The notes beneath the pieces were generated by a model. The model did no database searches. It was not told the origin of the DNA and worked only from the letters and a program-made list of their open reading frames with translations. Positions 30,664 to 33,627 of a stretch of 33,627 nucleotides of DNA are shown piece by piece; positions within the stretch are counted from its first letter, which is position 1; each line of letters opens with the position of its first letter. A program made the position numbers and the translations under genes. The stretch covers positions 1-33,627 of the forward strand of contig NZ_BMQA01000069.1 of the NCBI RefSeq assembly GCF_014647875.1, given 5' to 3'. Source of the stretch: Streptomyces brasiliensis (GTDB lineage: Bacteria; Actinomycetota; Actinomycetes; Streptomycetales; Streptomycetaceae).

Positions 30664-30669
30664 GTAACC

Positions 30670-31569
30670 ATGGCTCCGATCTCCACTCCGCAGATCCCCT
30701 TCGGGCGGGTCCTCACCGCCATGGTCACGCCCTTCACGGCGGACGGCGCACTTGACCTCGACGGCGCGCAGCGGCTCGCCACCCACCTGGTGGACGCAGG
30801 CAACGACGGCCTGATCATCAACGGCACGACCGGCGAGTCCCCCACCACCAGCGACGCGGAGAAAACGGACCTCGTACGAGCGGTTCTGGAGGCGGTCGGC
30901 GACCGGGCCCATGTGGTGGCCGGCGTCGGCACCAACGACACGCACCACAGCATCGAACTGGCCCGCGCCGCCGAGAAGACCGGGGCGCACGGCCTCCTGG
31001 TCGTCACGCCGTACTACAACAAGCCTCCGCAGGAGGGCCTGTACCGGCATTTCACGGCCATCGCCGACGCGACCGGGCTGCCGGCCATGCTCTACGACAT
31101 CCCCGGTCGCAGCGGCGTTCCGATCCACACGGAGACCCTGGTCCGCCTCGCCGAGCACCCGAGGATCGTCGCCAACAAGGACGCCAAGGGCGACCTCGGC
31201 CGGGCAAGCTGGGCCATCGCCCAGTCCGGCCTCGCCTGGTACTCCGGCGACGACATGCTCAACCTGCCCCTGCTCTCCGTGGGCGCGGTCGGCTTCGTGT
31301 CGGTCGTCGGCCACGTGGTCACCCCCGACCTGCGGGCCCTCGTCGAGGCCTTCACCTCCGGCGACGTCCAGAAGGCGACGGAGATCCACCAGAAGCTGCT
31401 CCCGGTCTACACCGGCATGTTCCGCACCCAGGGCGTCATGACCACCAAGGCCGCGCTCGCCCTGCAGGGACTCCCGGCCGGACCGCTGCGCGCACCCATG
31501 GTCGAGTGCTCGCCCGAGGAGATCGCACAACTCAAGATCGATCTTGCCGCAGGCGGGGTACAGCTCTGA
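30670..31569 (+). CDS. dapA: 4-hydroxy-tetrahydrodipicolinate synthase
   Basis: DapA condenses pyruvate with aspartate semialdehyde, the first committed step to diaminopimelate and lysine. The 299-residue TIM-barrel protein has the GTTGES motif (52-57), VVTPYYNKPPQEGL, LYDIPGRSGVP with the active-site Tyr (Tyr142), and the Schiff-base lysine in IVANKDAKGD (Lys170 by alignment). The start MAPISTPQIPFGRVLTAMVTPF is the family's N-terminus. The ATG at 30670 may be leaderless. rnj follows after 144 bp that contain a hairpin; a dapA-RNase J order is common in actinobacteria. Confidence 0.96.
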   Translation: MAPISTPQIPFGRVLTAMVTPFTADGALDLDGAQRLATHLVDAGNDGLIINGTTGESPTTSDAEKTDLVRAVLEAVGDRAHVVAGVGTNDTHHSIELARAAEKTGAHGLLVVTPYYNKPPQEGLYRHFTAIADATGLPAMLYDIPGRSGVPIHTETLVRLAEHPRIVANKDAKGDLGRASWAIAQSGLAWYSGDDMLNLPLLSVGAVGFVSVVGHVVTPDLRALVEAFTSGDVQKATEIHQKLLPVYTGMFRTQGVMTTKAALALQGLPAGPLRAPMVECSPEEIAQLKIDLAAGGVQL

Positions 31570-31660
31570 CAACAGACTTGGCACCACTCGAGCTTCACAA
31601 CTGAATAGGCAGGCCACCGGTGCCTGCAGTCCACAACGACAACTGCTTCTGCACGAACGT

Positions 31661-31699
31661 CACGCGCGCCACGTGCCCGACCGGTACGTGGCGCGCGTG
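31661..31699 (+). promoter_or_regulatory. 14-bp hairpin abutting the rnj ribosome-binding site
   Basis: The arms 31661-31674 and 31686-31699 pair perfectly over 14 bp with an 11-nt loop. The stem ends 2 nt before the ribosome-binding site GAGGAG (31702-31707) of rnj. It may end the dapA transcript, block 5' exonuclease entry, or regulate rnj translation. Confidence 0.6.
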
Positions 31700-31713
31700 G
31701 TGAGGAGAGTCTT

Positions 31714-33399
31714 TTGAGTCATCCGCATCCTGAACTCGGCCCGCCCCCGCCGCTCCCCGAAGGCGGCCTGCGAGTCACCCCGCTCGGCGGCCTCGGCGAG
31801 ATCGGCCGCAACATGACGGTCTTCGAATACGGCGGCCGCCTCCTGATCGTCGACTGCGGAGTGCTCTTCCCCGAGGAGGAGCAGCCCGGAATCGACCTGA
31901 TCCTGCCGGACTTCTCGTCGATCCGGGACCGCCTCGACGACATCGAGGGCATCGTCCTCACCCATGGTCACGAGGACCACATCGGCGGCGTCCCCTTCCT
32001 CCTGCGCGAGAAGGCGGACATCCCCCTGATCGGCTCCAAGCTGACCCTCGCCCTCATCGAGGCGAAGCTCCAGGAGCACCGCATCCGCCCGTACACCCTC
32101 GAGGTGGCCGAGGGACACCGGGAGCGCATCGGCCCCTTCGAGTGCGAATTCATCGCCGTCAACCACTCCATCCCGGACGCCCTCGCGGTCGCGATCCGCA
32201 CCCCCGCCGGCATGGTGGTCCACACGGGCGACTTCAAGATGGACCAGCTCCCGCTGGACAACCGCCTCACGGATCTGCACGCGTTCGCGCGTCTGAGCGA
32301 GGAGGGCATCGACCTCCTCCTCACCGACTCCACGAACGCCGAGGTCCCCGGGTTCACCCCGCACGAGCGCGACATCTCCAGCGTCCTGCGCCAGGTCTTC
32401 GCGAGCGCCCGCAAGCGGATCATCGTGGCGAGCTTCGCCAGCCATGTCCACCGCATCCAGCAGATCCTGGACGCGGCGCACGAGTACGGCCGCCGGGTCG
32501 CCTTCGTCGGCCGCTCCATGGTCCGCAACATGGGCATCGCCCGGGACCTGGGCTATCTGAAGGTCCCGCCGGGCCTGGTCGTGGACGTCAAGACCCTCGA
32601 CGACCTTCCGGACGACGAGGTGGTCCTGGTCTGCACGGGCTCCCAGGGCGAACCGATGGCCGCCCTGTCGAGGATGGCCAACAGGGACCACCAGATCCGC
32701 ATCGTCGACGGCGACACGGTGATCCTGGCGTCATCGCTGATCCCCGGCAACGAGAACGCGGTCTACCGCGTCATCAACGGCCTGACCCGCTGGGGCGCGA
32801 ACGTCGTCCACAAGGGCAACGCCAAGGTCCACGTCTCGGGCCACGCGTCCGCGGGCGAGCTGCTGTACTTCTACAACATCTGCCGCCCGAAGAACCTGAT
32901 GCCGGTGCACGGCGAATGGCGCCACCTGCGGGCCAACGCGGAGCTGGGCGCTTTGACGGGCGTCCCGCACGACCGGATCGTCATCGCCGAGGACGGTGTC
33001 GTCGTCGACCTCGTCGAGGGCAATGCCAGGATCTCCGGCAAGGTCCAGGCGGGTTATGTGTACGTCGACGGCCTCTCGGTCGGCGATGTCGGCGAGCCGG
33101 CGCTGAAGGACCGCAAGATCCTCGGCGACGAGGGCATCATCTCTGTCTTCGTTGTGGTCGACTCCTCCACCGGCAAGATCACGGGCGGCCCATACGTCCA
33201 GGCCCGCGGCTCGGGCATCGACGACTCCGCGTTCGCCGACGTCCTCCCGAAGATCAACGAGGCACTGGAGCGCTCGGCGCAGGACGGCGTGGTGGAACCT
33301 CACCAGCTGCAGCAACTCATCCGCCGCACCCTCGGCAAGTGGGTCTCGGACACCTATCGGCGCAGGCCGATGATCCTCCCGGTCGTCGTGGAGGTCTGA
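31714..33399 (+). CDS. rnj: ribonuclease J
   Basis: RNase J is a metallo-beta-lactamase/beta-CASP ribonuclease with 5'-3' exo- and endonuclease activity that matures rRNA and degrades mRNA. The 561-residue protein shows LGGLGEIGRNMTVFEYGG, the zinc motif HGHEDH at 84-89, VHTGDFKMD and LLTDSTNAE. Further on are the beta-CASP segments (FASHVHRIQQ, VFCTGSQGEP-like LVCTGSQGEPMAALSRMA, VHVSGHASAGELL) and a C-terminal domain. It starts with TTG (31714), supported by GAGGAG 6 nt upstream and the Pro-rich start typical of Streptomyces; a TTG start is uncommon. A 20-bp terminator follows, then the rRNA operon leader. Confidence 0.95.
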   Translation: MSHPHPELGPPPPLPEGGLRVTPLGGLGEIGRNMTVFEYGGRLLIVDCGVLFPEEEQPGIDLILPDFSSIRDRLDDIEGIVLTHGHEDHIGGVPFLLREKADIPLIGSKLTLALIEAKLQEHRIRPYTLEVAEGHRERIGPFECEFIAVNHSIPDALAVAIRTPAGMVVHTGDFKMDQLPLDNRLTDLHAFARLSEEGIDLLLTDSTNAEVPGFTPHERDISSVLRQVFASARKRIIVASFASHVHRIQQILDAAHEYGRRVAFVGRSMVRNMGIARDLGYLKVPPGLVVDVKTLDDLPDDEVVLVCTGSQGEPMAALSRMANRDHQIRIVDGDTVILASSLIPGNENAVYRVINGLTRWGANVVHKGNAKVHVSGHASAGELLYFYNICRPKNLMPVHGEWRHLRANAELGALTGVPHDRIVIAEDGVVVDLVEGNARISGKVQAGYVYVDGLSVGDVGEPALKDRKILGDEGIISVFVVVDSSTGKITGGPYVQARGSGIDDSAFADVLPKINEALERSAQDGVVEPHQLQQLIRRTLGKWVSDTYRRRPMILPVVVEV

Positions 33400-33427
33400 C
33401 CGCGTACGACGCCTCGTACGCGTGAAC

Positions 33428-33471
33428 CTGGAGCGGGGCGCCTCGATTTGCATCGAGGCGCCCCGCTCCAG
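33428..33471 (+). terminator. 20-bp terminator after rnj
   Basis: The arms 33428-33447 and 33452-33471 pair perfectly over 20 bp with a TTGC tetraloop, followed by TACGTTTAC. It separates rnj from the rRNA operon promoter region. Confidence 0.85.
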
Positions 33472-33539
33472 TACGTTTACGGCTCCGCCTGAACGGGAAG
33501 CTCGGGCCGCCGTGTGCGCGCCGGGGCTGCTCCGATCGG

Positions 33540-33627
33540 GGCGGGAATTCCGACTCAGAATCTCTGATAAAGTCGGGATCGCCGGAAAGGGAAACGCGAG
33601 AGCGGGAACCTGGAAAGCACCGAGGAA
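33540..33627 (+). promoter_or_regulatory. rRNA operon promoter and leader (partial)
   Basis: GACTCAGAATCTCTGATAAA with the -10-like TAAAGT (33568-33573), followed by GGGATCGCCGGAAAGGGAAA and then GGGAACCTGGAAAGCACCGA, matches what I remember of the region upstream of 16S rRNA genes in Streptomyces. There, several TAAAGTCGG-type promoters precede the processed leader. CCGACT (33550-33555) and AGTCGG (33571-33576) form an inverted repeat across the -10. The 16S gene itself would lie beyond the window end. Confidence 0.75.

Overview
The window is high-GC actinobacterial DNA and almost certainly comes from a Streptomyces chromosome. The evidence is strong G/C third-position bias, frequent GTG starts, TAnnnT-type -10 boxes, and a conserved gene order running ispG - proS - rimP-nusA-ylxR-infB-rbfA-truB - ribF - rpsO-pnp - dapB - thyX - dapA - rnj - rRNA operon. 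It is core chromosome. I see no insertion sequence, prophage, integrase, tRNA gene or CRISPR array.

Layout. Positions 1-4242 (plus) hold the 3' end of ispG (isoprenoid synthesis), two GNAT acetyltransferases each preceded by a copy of a Streptomyces intergenic repeat, and proS. Positions 4332-6290 (minus) hold a three-gene unit: a Tat-type lipoprotein, a ferritin-like protein and an aminoglycoside-kinase-like protein that lacks its catalytic residues. Positions 6540-13569 (plus) form the translation/transcription cluster rimP, nusA, ylxR, infB, DUF503, rbfA and truB, broken up by hairpins and internal promoters. Positions 13836-17453 encode a 1205-residue trypsin-like/STAND NTPase/helical-repeat protein whose protease serine and P-loop lysine are both replaced. 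ribF follows and converges on a large minus-strand MinD/EspI-like ATPase of the type VII secretion kind, but no other secretion gene is present. A DUF397 gene comes next on the minus strand. From 22785, rpsO, pnp, an M16 peptidase, dapB and a small membrane protein run on the plus strand. Two minus-strand membrane proteins follow, then thyX, dapA and rnj (RNase J). The last ~130 bases match the promoter/leader of an rRNA operon whose 16S gene lies beyond the window.

How the genes work together. Most products belong to ribosome biogenesis and translation (RimP, RbfA, TruB, IF2, S15, ProRS), transcription elongation (NusA) and RNA decay (PNPase, RNase J), with lysine/diaminopimelate synthesis (DapA, DapB), thymidylate (ThyX) and flavin supply (RibF, which serves flavin-dependent ThyX) interleaved.

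The best candidate for an undescribed system is the infB leader. Three overlapping mini-ORFs of 4-6 codons on an 11-bp tandem repeat are followed by two mutually exclusive 7-bp stems, one of which would enclose the infB ribosome-binding site. Next are the doubly degenerate protease-STAND fusion, the pseudokinase operon, the orphan EspI-like ATPase, and promoter-plus-hairpin leaders upstream of dapA and in front of rnj. Functional statements rest on motif reading only; no database search was possible.
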